Of a stretch of DNA of 64,000 bases, positions 19,594 to 29,768 are shown piece after piece. Source of the DNA: Skeletonema tropicum (taxonomy: Eukaryota > Bacillariophyta > Thalassiosirophyceae > Thalassiosirales > Thalassiosiraceae); contig CM074139.1 in assembly GCA_037178625.1 (NCBI GenBank), positions 868,001-932,000 of the forward strand, given 5' to 3'. A program made the translations under genes and the position numbers. Each line of letters opens with the position of its first letter. The first letter of the stretch is position 1. The notes below the pieces were generated by a model. The model saw only the letters and a list, made by a program, of their open reading frames with translations, was not told the DNA's origin and made no database searches.

Positions 19594-20007
19594 ATGCGAT
19601 CTCCTTCAGTTCTTCTTACGATCATTGGATGCATCATCGGCCTCTTTCCCGAGGCAGCTATCGCTAGAACGGTGCCTATATATGTGTACCGAGATACACC
19701 GACAAGCTCTCCAACATCAACACCTTCTTATCAGCCGTCTGCTCGGCCAAGCTTGGAACATGCATCTTATTTGAGAACAGCTTACGGAGAGCCTTCTTCA
19801 GGATTCTGGTTAATAATATGTTTGACTAGTGCGTTTCTAGCCGCTGTTGTTGTGGCGTCCTTGTTGGTTTGGAAGAAGCGAAAGACATCTCCACCAGAAG
19901 CAGAAACAGAAGCGGAAGAAGACAGAAGCGGATGGTCAGCCTGGCTAACGTCATTTTGGTCGGGCGACTCTCAAAGACACAGGGTAGGTCGAAAGAGTAA
20001 GGGATGA
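19594..20007 (+). CDS. Truncated PT-repeat membrane protein (gene 11)
   Basis: The frame is 137 residues long. It has a signal peptide (MRSPSVLLTIIGCIIGLFPE, 1-25), the junction IYVYRDTPTSSPTSTPSYQP, a very short ectodomain and a membrane segment at about 70-92. Acidic residues and the SGWSAWLTSFWSGD motif shared with gene 2 (WSAWLT) follow. The frame stops soon after. Tail-like coding sequence with new stops continues downstream to about 20153, so the gene is probably degenerate or missing an unrecognised intron. Its closest neighbour in sequence is gene 12 (shared ICLTSA and YLR-S segments). Confidence 0.7.
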   Translation: MRSPSVLLTIIGCIIGLFPEAAIARTVPIYVYRDTPTSSPTSTPSYQPSARPSLEHASYLRTAYGEPSSGFWLIICLTSAFLAAVVVASLLVWKKRKTSPPEAETEAEEDRSGWSAWLTSFWSGDSQRHRVGRKSKG

Positions 20008-20040
20008 CTCAGGCTAAGGAATGGAGAATACAAATGGATA

Positions 20041-20153
20041 GATTTAGAACAGTGGTGTGATGACGAGATGTCTGATTGTATAGAATTGGATGAAAAGGCA
20101 GAATCGAGCCGTATTGATAGTAAGTGTTCTCAACGAAATAGAAATAGAAGATA
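20041..20153 (+). pseudogene. Decayed tail of PT gene 11
   Basis: In one frame the bases encode an acidic segment (DLEQWCDDEMSDCIELDEKA) continuing to SRIDSKCSQRNRNRR before a stop. The RNRNRR part resembles the RNRSGDR element of gene 8's tail. The corresponding place downstream of gene 12 (about 21250-21310) is homologous at the DNA level but also broken. I read this as old tail-coding sequence cut off from gene 11 by a premature stop. Confidence 0.45.
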
Positions 20154-20709
20154 GGATGATCATACACGAAATGATAGTAAAATTAAAGGTGAAAGTTTGC
20201 GATTTTGAAGACAAAGAAGACGATCATAGCAGTGGGCATTATCATTATGTAGTTCCCCATCGTAAAGTTCCTACTCCAATTGGCAGGCCGATGAGGCAAG
20301 CTTCCGCCATGGGATCTACTTGGTTCATCTCCCCAAGTACTACGAGCGGCACCATTTGATTGTAACATCACAAGCAAGAATTCAAATGAGATCATTTGAG
20401 ATTTGGAATGCTCATGTGGCATTTTTACACGCATGAGTTCCACATATGAAGGATTTCCGACAACACGTCTTACATTTACCCTTTGAAGATGCGAGAGCGA
20501 AGAGTCTTAATGGATTGTGCCTTGAGGAAATACATTAGTACGCTGAAAAAAGCCGGAGTCGTACATAATATTGCCAAAAAAGACAATAGACGACAAATTT
20601 GGTGAAAGAGCGGATCAAAGGTGCGCCGGACCGCTGTAAGAATGCCTTAATCTTCTCATGTCTTGCTTTGTTTCCAGCGTCTATTCTCGATAGACAAGAG
20701 ATCTTAATC
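20154..20709. other. Intergenic region with weak coding-like remnants upstream of gene 12
   Basis: Two short frames look coding-like by composition: one at about 20280-20430 (containing RHGIYLVHLPKYYERHH) and one ending near 20602 (containing ALRKYISTLKKAGVVHNIA). Neither was recognised and both lack a start. They may be remnants of an unrelated gene or chance. Confidence 0.3.
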
Positions 20710-21186
20710 ATGAAATCTCCTCTGGCTCCTCTACTCATCGGATGTGTTGTCCTCATCTCTCCTAAGGCAGTCCATGTCCATGCCAGAACGGCGCCTTTAT
20801 ATGTATACAGGGCTCCTCCTACAACCACTCCAACATTCTCGCCTTCGATTTCATCTCAGCCATCTCTTCAGCCAAGCTTGCAACATGAATCTTATTATTT
20901 GAGATCATCTCACAAAAAGCCTTCTTCAGAACTCTTGTTGGTAATATGTTTGACAAGTGCGCTTCTACTTCTATGCGTAGCCAGTGTCGTGTCCTTTTTG
21001 GTTAGTAAGAAACGAAATATATCATCACCTGAAGAGAAAGAGGAAGAGGAAGAGGAGGTGAAAGCGGACGCGGAAGCGGAAAGGAAGGGAGTTGGTTGGT
21101 ATACTTGGGTTTCGTCGTTTTGGTTGAGCGAGCCTTCATGGGATGAACCTTCATGCGCTGCTTCATTCGATGAGTCTTTGGGGTAA
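20710..21186 (+). CDS. Truncated PT-repeat membrane protein (gene 12)
   Basis: The protein has 158 residues from the family-type start MKSPLAPLLIGC; the frame is also open upstream to an ATG at 20599, which lacks family similarity. It has a signal peptide at 1-26, the junction LYVYRAPPTTTPTFSPSISS, a PT segment of only about 25 residues and a membrane segment at about 75-98. A Glu-rich stretch and a W-Y-T-W-V-S-S-F-W motif resembling WSAWLTSFWSGD of gene 11 follow. The frame then ends at a TAA overlapping a GTAAGG donor-like site. Tail-like sequence with HYRS and poly-Ser elements lies downstream, so either an intron was missed or the gene is truncated. Confidence 0.68.
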   Translation: MKSPLAPLLIGCVVLISPKAVHVHARTAPLYVYRAPPTTTPTFSPSISSQPSLQPSLQHESYYLRSSHKKPSSELLLVICLTSALLLLCVASVVSFLVSKKRNISSPEEKEEEEEEVKADAEAERKGVGWYTWVSSFWLSEPSWDEPSCAASFDESLG

Positions 21187-22477
21187 GGGTTGGGTTCAAA
21201 AAAATTGATGTGAATCGGCTTTGGCGTATCGTGTATCATCTTCGATGTTGATTGTATGAATAATTGGGAAGGATGAGGCAGAATCGGGGTCGAATGATGT
21301 AAGTATTCTAACCAGATACAAAACACTATCGTAGTGAAAAAGAAGAAAAGACTGGTACTGATGACGATAAATTGATAAAAGCGCGGAATTCATCGTCCAG
21401 TTCTGGCTCTGGTGCATGTATTGGAGACTCAGCCATCATTGAACCTACACACGCATTCTAGTTATAATAGAACGAGTGGACTATTTTGAAGCAGCTATTA
21501 TATGTAACAGAAATTATTTTAAGTACGTCTCTATCTAGTGGGCCCTCTCAGAGGCGACATCTTCAAAATAATCTACTGCTGATAGCGAGAAATTCGACGA
21601 AGCAATGCTAGCAATGAGATAGAAGGGAATGGAATTCCCAAGCTTGCAACAAATCGTTTTGGTTCAGGTTCAGCGTTTCGCCAAAGTTCAAGCTGTTCCC
21701 CTCTACAGAGGTAGGCTTATTTTTCTGGCCATCCCGACAGTGAACTTCAATCAAGATCAGGCTCAGAATTTATGATAGAAGGTATTGATTTGGTAAAGTT
21801 TGGCATGCAAGCACGTGTTTATGTTGTTGGTAACCGTAACCACAGATGCATCAAGATAGTGTTTGTATTCACTCTCGTCTCCCAAATTATTCCCAGTCCC
21901 AGCCAAATAAACTCTTCTGTGATGTCAACAGTGGCTGTGAGAGGAGTAGGAAAGAAAATCTGTATCATGACTCCCCGACTGTGATGCTGTCTGGTAAAAT
22001 CCGTTCTGTACAGGGTAATGAATTGAAGTAGTGTCAGAGGGATCTCATCAATGCTTGCTCCCTTCCCTATTTTCAATTCCTTTACAATGAGACCACTTAC
22101 TACGACCAAAATTAAATAGCTGGGTTTTGCAGACACACTATCGACAACTACCACATCTACGATACAAAACTCGACTCAACTGTTGCACCACTCGCTCCTT
22201 TTACACAGCAACGTACACAGTCTTCATGCATTTTTCTTGATGAGTGACGTCATGTTATCTGACGCGTGACGTCATGTCGTATGTCACAACTACAAGAATG
22301 CGCACGAGAAATACTTCAGCGTCGCCAAGAATAGCGTTGGGCGTTGGGGAAGCTAGCTATCCGTTGAAAAGATGGTCGTGAATTCCCAGTTTGCTTGAGG
22401 CAGGTCCGCCCACACCAGCACCGCACATAATATATATTATTGAAGCTAACAACAACCATCATTGAATTACCACCATC
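21187..22477. other. Intergenic region with decayed tail of gene 12 and a dispersed repeat
   Basis: At about 21316-21461 one frame encodes DTKHYRSEKEEKTGTDDDKL, then a Ser run and IGDSAIIEPTHAF before a stop. The HYRS and Ser-run elements match tails of genes 3 and 8, so this is a disconnected tail exon or pseudogene remnant. A copy of the dispersed repeat lies at 21501-21568. Two TGACGTCATGT-type words (about 22245-22276) resemble CRE/bZIP sites. A TA-rich stretch (ATAATATATATTATT) lies near 22428-22442, just upstream of gene 13. Confidence 0.5.
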
Positions 22478-24157
22478 ATGAGATCTCCTTTAGCTCTTTA
22501 CATATTATTTGGAAGTGCCCTCTTTCCCAAATCAGCCCTTGGTTTTGGCAAACTCCCAATTTATATTTTTAGGGATCCTCCCACATCATCGCCTACATCA
22601 TCGCCTTCATATCAGCCGTCTGCTCAGCCAAGCTCCAAACCATCAGAACAGCCGTCATTTTCACCATCATCTCATCCGACTCCTCTGTCAAGCACGGAGC
22701 CATCAGCTCAGCCATCTGTTGAACCAAGCTCGAAGCCCACAAACAATCCATCATCATCACCGTCAGACAAGCCGACTGTTCAACCAAGCTCGACACCGAC
22801 AAGCAATCCGTCGTCCTCACCTTCATTTCGACCGTCTCATCGACCAAGCTCAACGCCGACTAACAATCCATCATTTTCACCATCAGATCAGCCCTCTGCT
22901 CGGCCATCTACGCATCCATCAGTTCATCCGTCTTCTCGACCAAGCTCGACGCCGACAAGCAATCCATCATCTTCACCTTCAGATTCCCCAACTGCTCAAC
23001 CAAGCACACAGCCGACAAGTAGTCCATCATTCTCACCATCAGAACAACCGTCTGATCGGCCATCTACGAAGCCATCGGCTCACCCATCTGCTCGACCAAG
23101 CTCGACTCCGACAAGCAATCCGTCGTCCTCACCTTCAGATTCCCCAACTGCTCAACCAAGCACGGAGCCGACAAGTAGTCCATCATTTTCACCATCAGAA
23201 CAACCGTCTGATCGGCCATCTACGCATCCATCAGCTCATCCTTCTGCTCGACCAACCTCGACGCCGACAAGCAATCCATCGTCTTCACCTTCAGATTCCC
23301 CAACTACTCAACCAAGCACGGAGCCGACAAGTAGTCCATCATCTTCACCATCAGAACAACCGTCTGATCGGCCATCTACGCATCCATCAGCTCATCCTTC
23401 TGCTCGACCAAGCTCGACGCCGACAAGCAATCCATCATCTTCACCTTCAGATTCCCCAACTACTCAACCAAGCACGCAGCCGACAAGCAGTCCATCATCT
23501 TCACCATCAGATCAACCCTCTGCTCGGCCATCTACGCAACCATCGGCTCAGCCGTCTGCTCAACCAAGCTATACACCGACAAGCAATCCATCATCTTCCC
23601 CTTCAGATTCTCCGACTGCCCAACCAAGCACACAGCCGACAAGCAGTCCATCATCTTCACCATCAGATCAACCCTCTGCTCGGCCATCTACGCAGCCATC
23701 GGCGCACCCGTCTGCTCAACCAAGCTCGACGCCGACAAGCAGTCCGTCATCTTCACCTTCAGATTCTCCGACTGCCCAACCAAGCACGGAGCCGACAAGT
23801 AGTCCATCATTTCAGCCTTCCTCTCAGCCTTCAGTTCAACCGACAAGCAGTCCATCACTCTCGCCATCAGCTCACCCATCTGCTCGACCAAGCGCCCAGC
23901 CTTCAGAAGAGCCGACTTCTTCACCATCGATATCTCCTTCATATCAGCCATCGTCTTCTATGCAGCCTTCAATTCAGCCAAGCACCACATTTTTAAGAAC
24001 ATCCAAACTAGTGCATTCACAATATTCTGTGAGGAGTTTATGGTTGATAGTTCCTCTCATCGGTGTGATTGTATGCTGTGTAGTCCTGAATTGTTTTGGA
24101 TGCGGCATCTTTAGAAGGAAGAAAAGACAAGTACGAAGAACTTATGATGATGTATGA
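22478..24157 (+). CDS. Long PT-repeat membrane protein with 156-bp repeat array (gene 13)
   Basis: The frame is 559 residues long. It has a signal peptide (MRSPLALYILFGSALFPKSA, 1-22), the junction IYIFRDPPTSSPTSSPSYQP and an ectodomain of about 460 residues. The ectodomain is dominated by a 52-residue higher-order unit (PSSTPTSNPSSSPSDSPTAQ and flanking P-S units) repeated about six times. The membrane segment is at about 520-543 (SLWLIVPLIGVIVCCVVLNC), followed by a tail of only about 15 basic residues (RRKKRQVRRTYDDV). It is nearly identical at both ends to gene 14 and differs mainly in repeat number. A rigid, glycosylated rod on the cell surface is plausible but unproven. Confidence 0.87.
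   Translation: MRSPLALYILFGSALFPKSALGFGKLPIYIFRDPPTSSPTSSPSYQPSAQPSSKPSEQPSFSPSSHPTPLSSTEPSAQPSVEPSSKPTNNPSSSPSDKPTVQPSSTPTSNPSSSPSFRPSHRPSSTPTNNPSFSPSDQPSARPSTHPSVHPSSRPSSTPTSNPSSSPSDSPTAQPSTQPTSSPSFSPSEQPSDRPSTKPSAHPSARPSSTPTSNPSSSPSDSPTAQPSTEPTSSPSFSPSEQPSDRPSTHPSAHPSARPTSTPTSNPSSSPSDSPTTQPSTEPTSSPSSSPSEQPSDRPSTHPSAHPSARPSSTPTSNPSSSPSDSPTTQPSTQPTSSPSSSPSDQPSARPSTQPSAQPSAQPSYTPTSNPSSSPSDSPTAQPSTQPTSSPSSSPSDQPSARPSTQPSAHPSAQPSSTPTSSPSSSPSDSPTAQPSTEPTSSPSFQPSSQPSVQPTSSPSLSPSAHPSARPSAQPSEEPTSSPSISPSYQPSSSMQPSIQPSTTFLRTSKLVHSQYSVRSLWLIVPLIGVIVCCVVLNCFGCGIFRRKKRQVRRTYDDV
22890..23830 (+). repeat. 156-bp tandem repeat (52 codons) in gene 13
   Basis: The word CTC(G/A)ACCAA recurs at 22935, 23091, 23247, 23403, 23559 and 23715, an exact spacing of 156 bp. 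Units differ by scattered substitutions only and all preserve the reading frame. Two further copies at the same spacing occur in gene 14 (25645 and 25801). Confidence 0.9.
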
Positions 24158-25187
24158 TTGCAAGGAGTCAAAGCAATCTTCAATTGGATATCGGATGTAT
24201 TTGGAGAAACTGACATATAATATCCTTGTTTTATTGAGCATTCTATCAACGCACAGTTGCGATGGTTTATGACGAAGAACCTCAAACAGAAATTAAACGG
24301 ACCGCTTGAGTCCGATTATTAGCTTCGAGAATGACAAAAGAAGCATTTTATGCATGTATGATTTTCTATACCATGCTGTAGCATCCAAACTGTCAAACTG
24401 CCTTCCATGAAAAAGCGTAAGAAAGAAACTTTCCTCGAATATATTTGTGAGCACAATATGATTCCTCCAAAATATTTCGATTCTTCCAAAGCATTTTCGA
24501 AATTCTCGCTGTGTGAGGTTTGGTATACAAGTTAGTGCGTTTCCTGCTACGCAGTCTGATCGACCGTGGATGCGTTAAGTGGGTGATTGAATTCGCTCTA
24601 TCTCATCGCTTAATTAATGGCAATCAAGAGAAGAGAAGTTATGTAGTAATAGGAGAGAAATCTCACATGGCTCTCCCACTGTGAGGCTGTCTGGCAATTT
24701 TTTGTTGTGAAAACTTTTGCAATAAATTGAAGTGTCTTAATTTTTCTTAAACCGAAATTTCCTTCCTCTTCATTTTCAATCCATTTCCATATCTGCATGA
24801 ATAATGTTTTCAGGGAGGAGGATAAGTAGAAGTATATCAGTTGGTGGTGTGCTTGTGATGTGCAGGATTCTTTTAGTAGCAGTAGCTAGCCTGGTGTATG
24901 AAAATTTCTGTTTTATTATTATTAATTAGCTATTCTAGACTGGTGTACGTGTGACGAAATTTCACATGTGCCGTCATTTCTCATTTCCAAGAAGGTATAC
25001 AGGAGATAGGATACCATCGCCAAGATTGGCGTTAGGCGTTGGAGAACGCTTCCTGCCAAAGCCAGGAGATATCGTGACGTGAAGAAGAAAAATGTATTTT
25101 TGTTACATATCTATTGAAATTGTGTGGCACAGGATACCAAACATTGTATCCTTTGACATCCATCAAACCCATTGGATTACCACCATC
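24158..25187. other. Intergenic region between PT genes 13 and 14
   Basis: No gene is seen. A block near 24660-24745 (GGCTGTCTGGCAA, AATTGAAGT) is weakly related to 21965-22040 upstream of gene 13, consistent with the whole gene-plus-promoter unit having been duplicated. Confidence 0.5.
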
Positions 25188-26243
25188 ATGAGATCTCCTT
25201 CAGCTCTTTACTTATTATTTGGAAGTGCCCTCTTTCCCAATTCAGCCCTTGGCCTTGGCAAACTCCCAATTTACATATTCCGGGATCCTCCAACAAGCAG
25301 CCCAACATCATCGCCTTCATATCAGCCGTCTGCTCGGCCAAGCTCCAAACCATCAGAACAGCCGTCATCTTCACCATCATCTCATCCGACTCCTCTGTCA
25401 AGCTCGGAGCCATCAGCTCAGCCGACTGTTCAACCAAGCACTCATCCGACAAGCAATCCATCATCATCACCGTCAGACCAGCCGACTGTACAACCAAGCT
25501 CGACGCCGACAAGCAATCCGTCATCTTCACCTTCAGATTCCCCAACTGCCCAACCAAGCACGCAGCCGACTAGCTATCCATCTTCCTCGCCTTCCCATCG
25601 GCCGTCTGCTCGGCCATCTACGCATCCTTCAGCTCAGCCGTCTGCTCGACCAAGCTCGACGCCGACTAGCTATCCATCATCTTCCCCTTCAGATTCTCCG
25701 ACTGCCCAACCAAGCACACAGCCAACTAGCTATCCATCATCCTCGCCTTCACACCGGCCGTCTGCTCGGCCATCTACGCAGCCATCGGCGCACCCATCTG
25801 CTCGACCAAGCTCGACGCCGACAAGCAGTCCGTCATCTTCCCCTTCAGATTCTCCGACTGCCCAACCAAGCACGGAGCCGACAAGTAGTCCATCATCTCA
25901 GCCTTCCTCTCAGCCTTCACTTCGACCGACAAAAAGTCCATCACTCTCGCCATCAGCTCATCCTTCTGCTCGACCAAGCGCCCAGCCTTCGGAACAGCCG
26001 ACTTCTTCACCATCGATATCTCCTTCATATCAGCCATCGTCTTCTATGCAGCCTTCAATTCAGCCAAGCACCACATTTTTAAGAACATCCAAACTAGTGC
26101 ATTCACAATATTCTGTGAGGAGTTTATGGTTGATAGTTCCTCTCATCGGTGTAATTGTATGCTGTGTAGTTCTAAATTGTTTTGGATGTGGTATCTGTAG
26201 AAGGAAGAAAAGACAAGTACGAAGAACTTATGATGATGTATGA
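25188..26243 (+). CDS. PT-repeat membrane protein, short sister of gene 13 (gene 14)
   Basis: The protein has 351 residues from the family start MRSPSALYLLFG. The frame extends upstream to an ATG at 25092, but that extension has no counterpart in gene 13. It has a signal peptide at 1-22, the junction IYIFRDPPTSSPTSSPSYQP, and a PT ectodomain with two 156-bp units plus flanking shorter units. The membrane segment lies at about 312-335 (SLWLIVPLIGVIVCCVVLNC), with the tail RRKKRQVRRTYDDV. The last 400 bases are almost identical to gene 13. The 208-residue length difference equals four 52-residue units, so repeat gain or loss explains it. It is the last gene of the array. Confidence 0.86.
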   Translation: MRSPSALYLLFGSALFPNSALGLGKLPIYIFRDPPTSSPTSSPSYQPSARPSSKPSEQPSSSPSSHPTPLSSSEPSAQPTVQPSTHPTSNPSSSPSDQPTVQPSSTPTSNPSSSPSDSPTAQPSTQPTSYPSSSPSHRPSARPSTHPSAQPSARPSSTPTSYPSSSPSDSPTAQPSTQPTSYPSSSPSHRPSARPSTQPSAHPSARPSSTPTSSPSSSPSDSPTAQPSTEPTSSPSSQPSSQPSLRPTKSPSLSPSAHPSARPSAQPSEQPTSSPSISPSYQPSSSMQPSIQPSTTFLRTSKLVHSQYSVRSLWLIVPLIGVIVCCVVLNCFGCGICRRKKRQVRRTYDDV

Positions 26244-26792
26244 TTGCAAGGAGTCAAAGCAATCTTCGATAGGAATAGTTTACCAACTTATTATATCAGC
26301 AGGGCATACACACGAGGTTGCGAGGAGGAAGTGCCTATTGTTGATGACGAATTGCCTGCACCTAGTCCGAGTTAGCTATCATTCATACAACTTGCTAGAA
26401 GAGTATAGCACGCTGTCTCTCGACTCTTGATCGAGTACTACATGAATTGTTGAAATGAATAATTTCTATCGTGCTGCATCAACTCCCATACACGGCATGT
26501 TTGCTCAAAAGATGACTAACGCTTTTGTCACACTTTCACTTAAATATTGTACTAACTTTGCGTTACCTAACACTTTTTCTTGGAGATAAAAATAATGTTT
26601 AATATTATTTTTAAACCACTCCTATCTTGTTCCTCCAATATTCTTCATCCTTCAGCTCATCTATAGAACTCAACTGTGCGTATTCCTGCATATCGCCGTT
26701 AGAAGGAGCATTGGCCGGGGGACGAGGATTGCGGCATTATCCTCAATTTTTCTTCATCATACAGCTCATCCATAGGACTCTACTGTAACTCA
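26244..26792. other. Intergenic region between the PT array and IFT74
   Basis: Nothing coding was recognised. A segment with CAGCTCATC(C/T)ATAG occurs twice (about 26654 and 26762). The second copy leads into the IFT74 start and is shared with the region just before the second IFT74 copy. Confidence 0.45.
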
Positions 26793-28460
26793 ATGTCTGC
26801 ATCATGGCGTAGCAGGAGGCCATCGACCTCGACTTCTTTCTCTGCAACACGCAGTAGAGGTGGCAGGAGCATCATGACAGCCGCAACGGGCTCCCGAAGC
26901 AATCCTATTCTCTCCAATCGTCCAATGACTGGCACAGGCGGGCTGGCTCGTAAAGTCAAGCCCTCTATTCCGAATGCAAATGTTGTTTACAATGCCGCAT
27001 TCTATAGCAATCTTCTTTCTTCCAAAACGACACAAATTTTGGAGGAGATTGAACGGCTACGCTGTGAGATTGGAGATGAAGACATCAGAGGTACAATGGA
27101 GAAGCAATTCGACGATACGACCGAAGATGTTGAGGCTCTTGAATGTCAACTTGCTGACTACCAGATGGCACAAGATAATGCTCGATCGGGAGTCAGCCAC
27201 GATGAAATTCTAAGGCAGATTCAAATCCTCCAAGGCCAAAACAAAACAATTGAGGATGAAGTCGATGGGATCTTCCTTACTTTCAAGAAGACCGAAGATG
27301 AAATCTCAAGATTGCAATTGGGGAAGAAAATTAATCAAGACTTTGCGGTTCAAAAGTTGGTTGGTGAGATTGAGAACATTCATAAGGAAGGAAGAGCCGA
27401 GGAGGAGAAGATGGTACAGCTGTCAAATCGAGTAGTGAATTCTTCGAATGCGGACAAAGATAAGCGTGTGGATGACTTGAAGAAGAGTATTGCTCGCATT
27501 GAAGAGGAAATTCTGCTTCTTGGTATGGACGATTCCGCTGCAAGAAAGCATTTGCTTGGCAAAACACAGCAGCTACAGGACCTCACCAACAAATCCTCCA
27601 GACTTCAGAATGAAAGGAAAGATCTTGCAACCGAGCAACGAGAGCTGCGTTCAAGATTGAGGGCCTTGAATAGTGGAACCGCAGAACAGCTCCTCGATAA
27701 AGTGGATGAGATTGATGTGTTCCTCAGCAATTCATCTGATGCAAAGGCAAAACTTGAAAATGTCCGCTTATCCCTCACTTCGGCTATTGAGTCCCTTCAA
27801 GAAGAGATCAGTGCAGCAACGAAGTTGACAGAAGGTCCAATGCCATCAAAGAACGAAGTTGAGCTGATGAGAGAGGTGAGTAGATCAAGACACATTTTTT
27901 TCATGATGAGAATTACATTTGAACTCACACTTTGATTGGCGCATTTTGTAACATAGGAGGTAGCTTTTACCAATAGTCACCTGGAAATAAATCAGGAGAC
28001 TGTGACTCGTTTGCAGCAGCAAAAGCTAGCTCGCATGGAAGAGCTGGAGCGCATTGGCCAACTTGAAGAGAGGATGGAAGCAGAGATGGAGGAGTTGGCA
28101 AGGCGCACAAACAAGATGACGAGCGAAATGGGACAATTTGATATGGACACATTGAAAGACGACGCAGGAGCAAGGAGAGAAGACTTGGCTGAGAGATGTG
28201 AGTGTTTTGAGAAGAGACTAAATCATTTGAATGGGTTGATGAGTAAGCTGAGAGAAGAATACAATGATCAAAGGAAGAGATGCGGAGGGATGGAATGGCC
28301 ATCTTTCGAGGAGAACAACATGAAGTTGCAACAATTGATGCAAGCTGTGTTTGAGTTGAATAACGACAAGATGACTTCCTACTCCGAGACAAAAACTGAG
28401 TGCCTTGAATTGGTACAAATGATCAACACGATGATTCTCAAAAGCAATGAGACTATGTGA
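26793..28460 (+). CDS. IFT74: Intraflagellar transport protein 74, intact copy
   Basis: Exons are 26793-27875 and 27957-28460; the 81-bp intron runs from GTGAGT to CATAG in phase 0, giving 528 residues. IFT74 is an IFT-B core subunit that pairs with IFT81 and helps carry tubulin into growing flagella. The basic, Ser/Arg-rich N-terminus (about 1-55) contains the RPMTGTGG element typical of IFT74. The rest is almost wholly coiled coil, with the family-type segment NVVYNAAFYSNLLSSKTTQI at the start and L-A-D-Y...Q-N-K-T-I-E-D blocks. Human IFT74 is about 600 residues, so the length is near normal. In a diatom it would serve flagellated gametes. The assignment rests on remembered family features, not a search. 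Confidence 0.8.
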
Positions 28461-29768
28461 TGGGGATGAGAATAATACAACTGTGGTATGCTCGATAATA
28501 CTTTACTTTACTTTGAAGATGTTACTATGGTGTGCATAGGCATAGAGTATGCACCTACACTGCATGTCAGGTTGGCATCACCACACGTGTGTGCACTGAT
28601 TCTCAGCCTTTTCTGACCAATCTGGAGAGCCACGAAGTACTCAACAATAATTGGATCTTTATCCTATTACTTCCGAGGAGCTTGTTTACCAAATCATTGT
28701 GAAGCAATGATTTCGGCTGTTTCATCAAGTGGCAGGTGGCAGAGCAAAAGTTCAAATCGTCCACTTCAGCATTAGTGGGCGATTTTCGAACAAGGTGTGA
28801 CCCCAGTGCCTAAGAAGTTGAACTTCCCCAGTTCAGCTATTCACGTTTACATATTTCCCGATCGAAGCACTTGAAGATGGCGTACAATTCTTATTAGATA
28901 GCCATCTTCGTGCGTCGGGAAATAAACGGGGCTTACTAATGACATCCTGAAGGATGGCATCGTCGCCCCTAACAGCAGGCGATTAGATTTACGGAACCCG
29001 ATTCTTGCTATTTTTATGTATGTGATGGTACTGGAACCCTACCTCTCTAGAGAGAGTACCTGTAGCGGAACCCGATTATACCTATGATGACCTGCGCCAT
29101 TGGCAGGGGGTACGTCGATTTTACTACGAAGCAATATGTGTATTCTCAATATTACAAAGCAGTATCTATCAATATTCTTCTTCTGGCTTGCCTATCTTGA
29201 TAGCGCTGTTTTGCCGACTAGCTCTTCTAGAGAGCAGTTGCAATTCTCAACTGTCCAGTACAATAACACTTTTAAGGCCCAGAAGGGACAAAAATTAGCT
29301 AAAAGGAATTGAAGAGACCGACCTTCACAGAGAGCGATTCTCATCTGCCAAGATAACACTTCTAAGGCCCCAGAGGGGACAGAGATTGGCTAAAAGGAAT
29401 CGAAGAGATAAATTTCTCTGGAGGACTCTGAGTCTGAGCGTAATTTCACTTGCCCAGGTAGCACTTTCTAAGGCCCTATAGAAGGGACAAAGATTAGCTA
29501 AAGGAGCGAGAGAGATTGCGTTAGTAGGTCGTAGCATTCGACTTAGCAGCACCACTCATTTTGCCCTGATCCATCCTGATCACATAAACTGACGTAGGAC
29601 CTGCAAAAGACAAAAAGATATGCTAACGGAGATGTGTAAGTGTTGTAAGGTGTAAATAAAACGATAATGTACTGGAGAGCCACGAAGTACCATACTCAAC
29701 AATAATTGAATCTTTATCCTATTAATTCCGAGGTGTTCAGCTGATCCATAGGGCTGTACTGTAACTCA
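28461..29768. other. Region between the two IFT74 copies
   Basis: Bases 28561-28620 duplicate the 3' end of the MYND gene (36212-36271). Bases 28622-28685 match 29671-29736 as a direct repeat of about 62 bp (GGAGAGCCACGAAGTAC...). An imperfect hairpin (28855-28923; TCCCGATCGAAGC...GATGGC against GCCATCTTCGTGC) and three copies of a degenerate repeat (29259-29510) are also present. No gene was identified. Confidence 0.6.
29259..29510. repeat. Three degenerate copies of a ~100-bp repeat
   Basis: The words AAGGCCC(C)AGA(A/G)GGGACA and GATTAGCTAAAAGGAAT-like sequences recur at about 29273, 29365 and 29470, roughly 95-105 bp apart. Function is unknown. It may be the remains of a tandem satellite. 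Confidence 0.6.

Noticed and set aside
22890..23830. CRISPR-like array
   Set aside because: The repeats are coding and contiguous, without unique spacers, in a eukaryotic gene.
22509..23996. 495-codon alternative frame across the PT repeats of gene 13
   Set aside because: It is the +1 frame of a low-complexity repeat with no stops; the signal peptide and membrane segment are only in the main frame.
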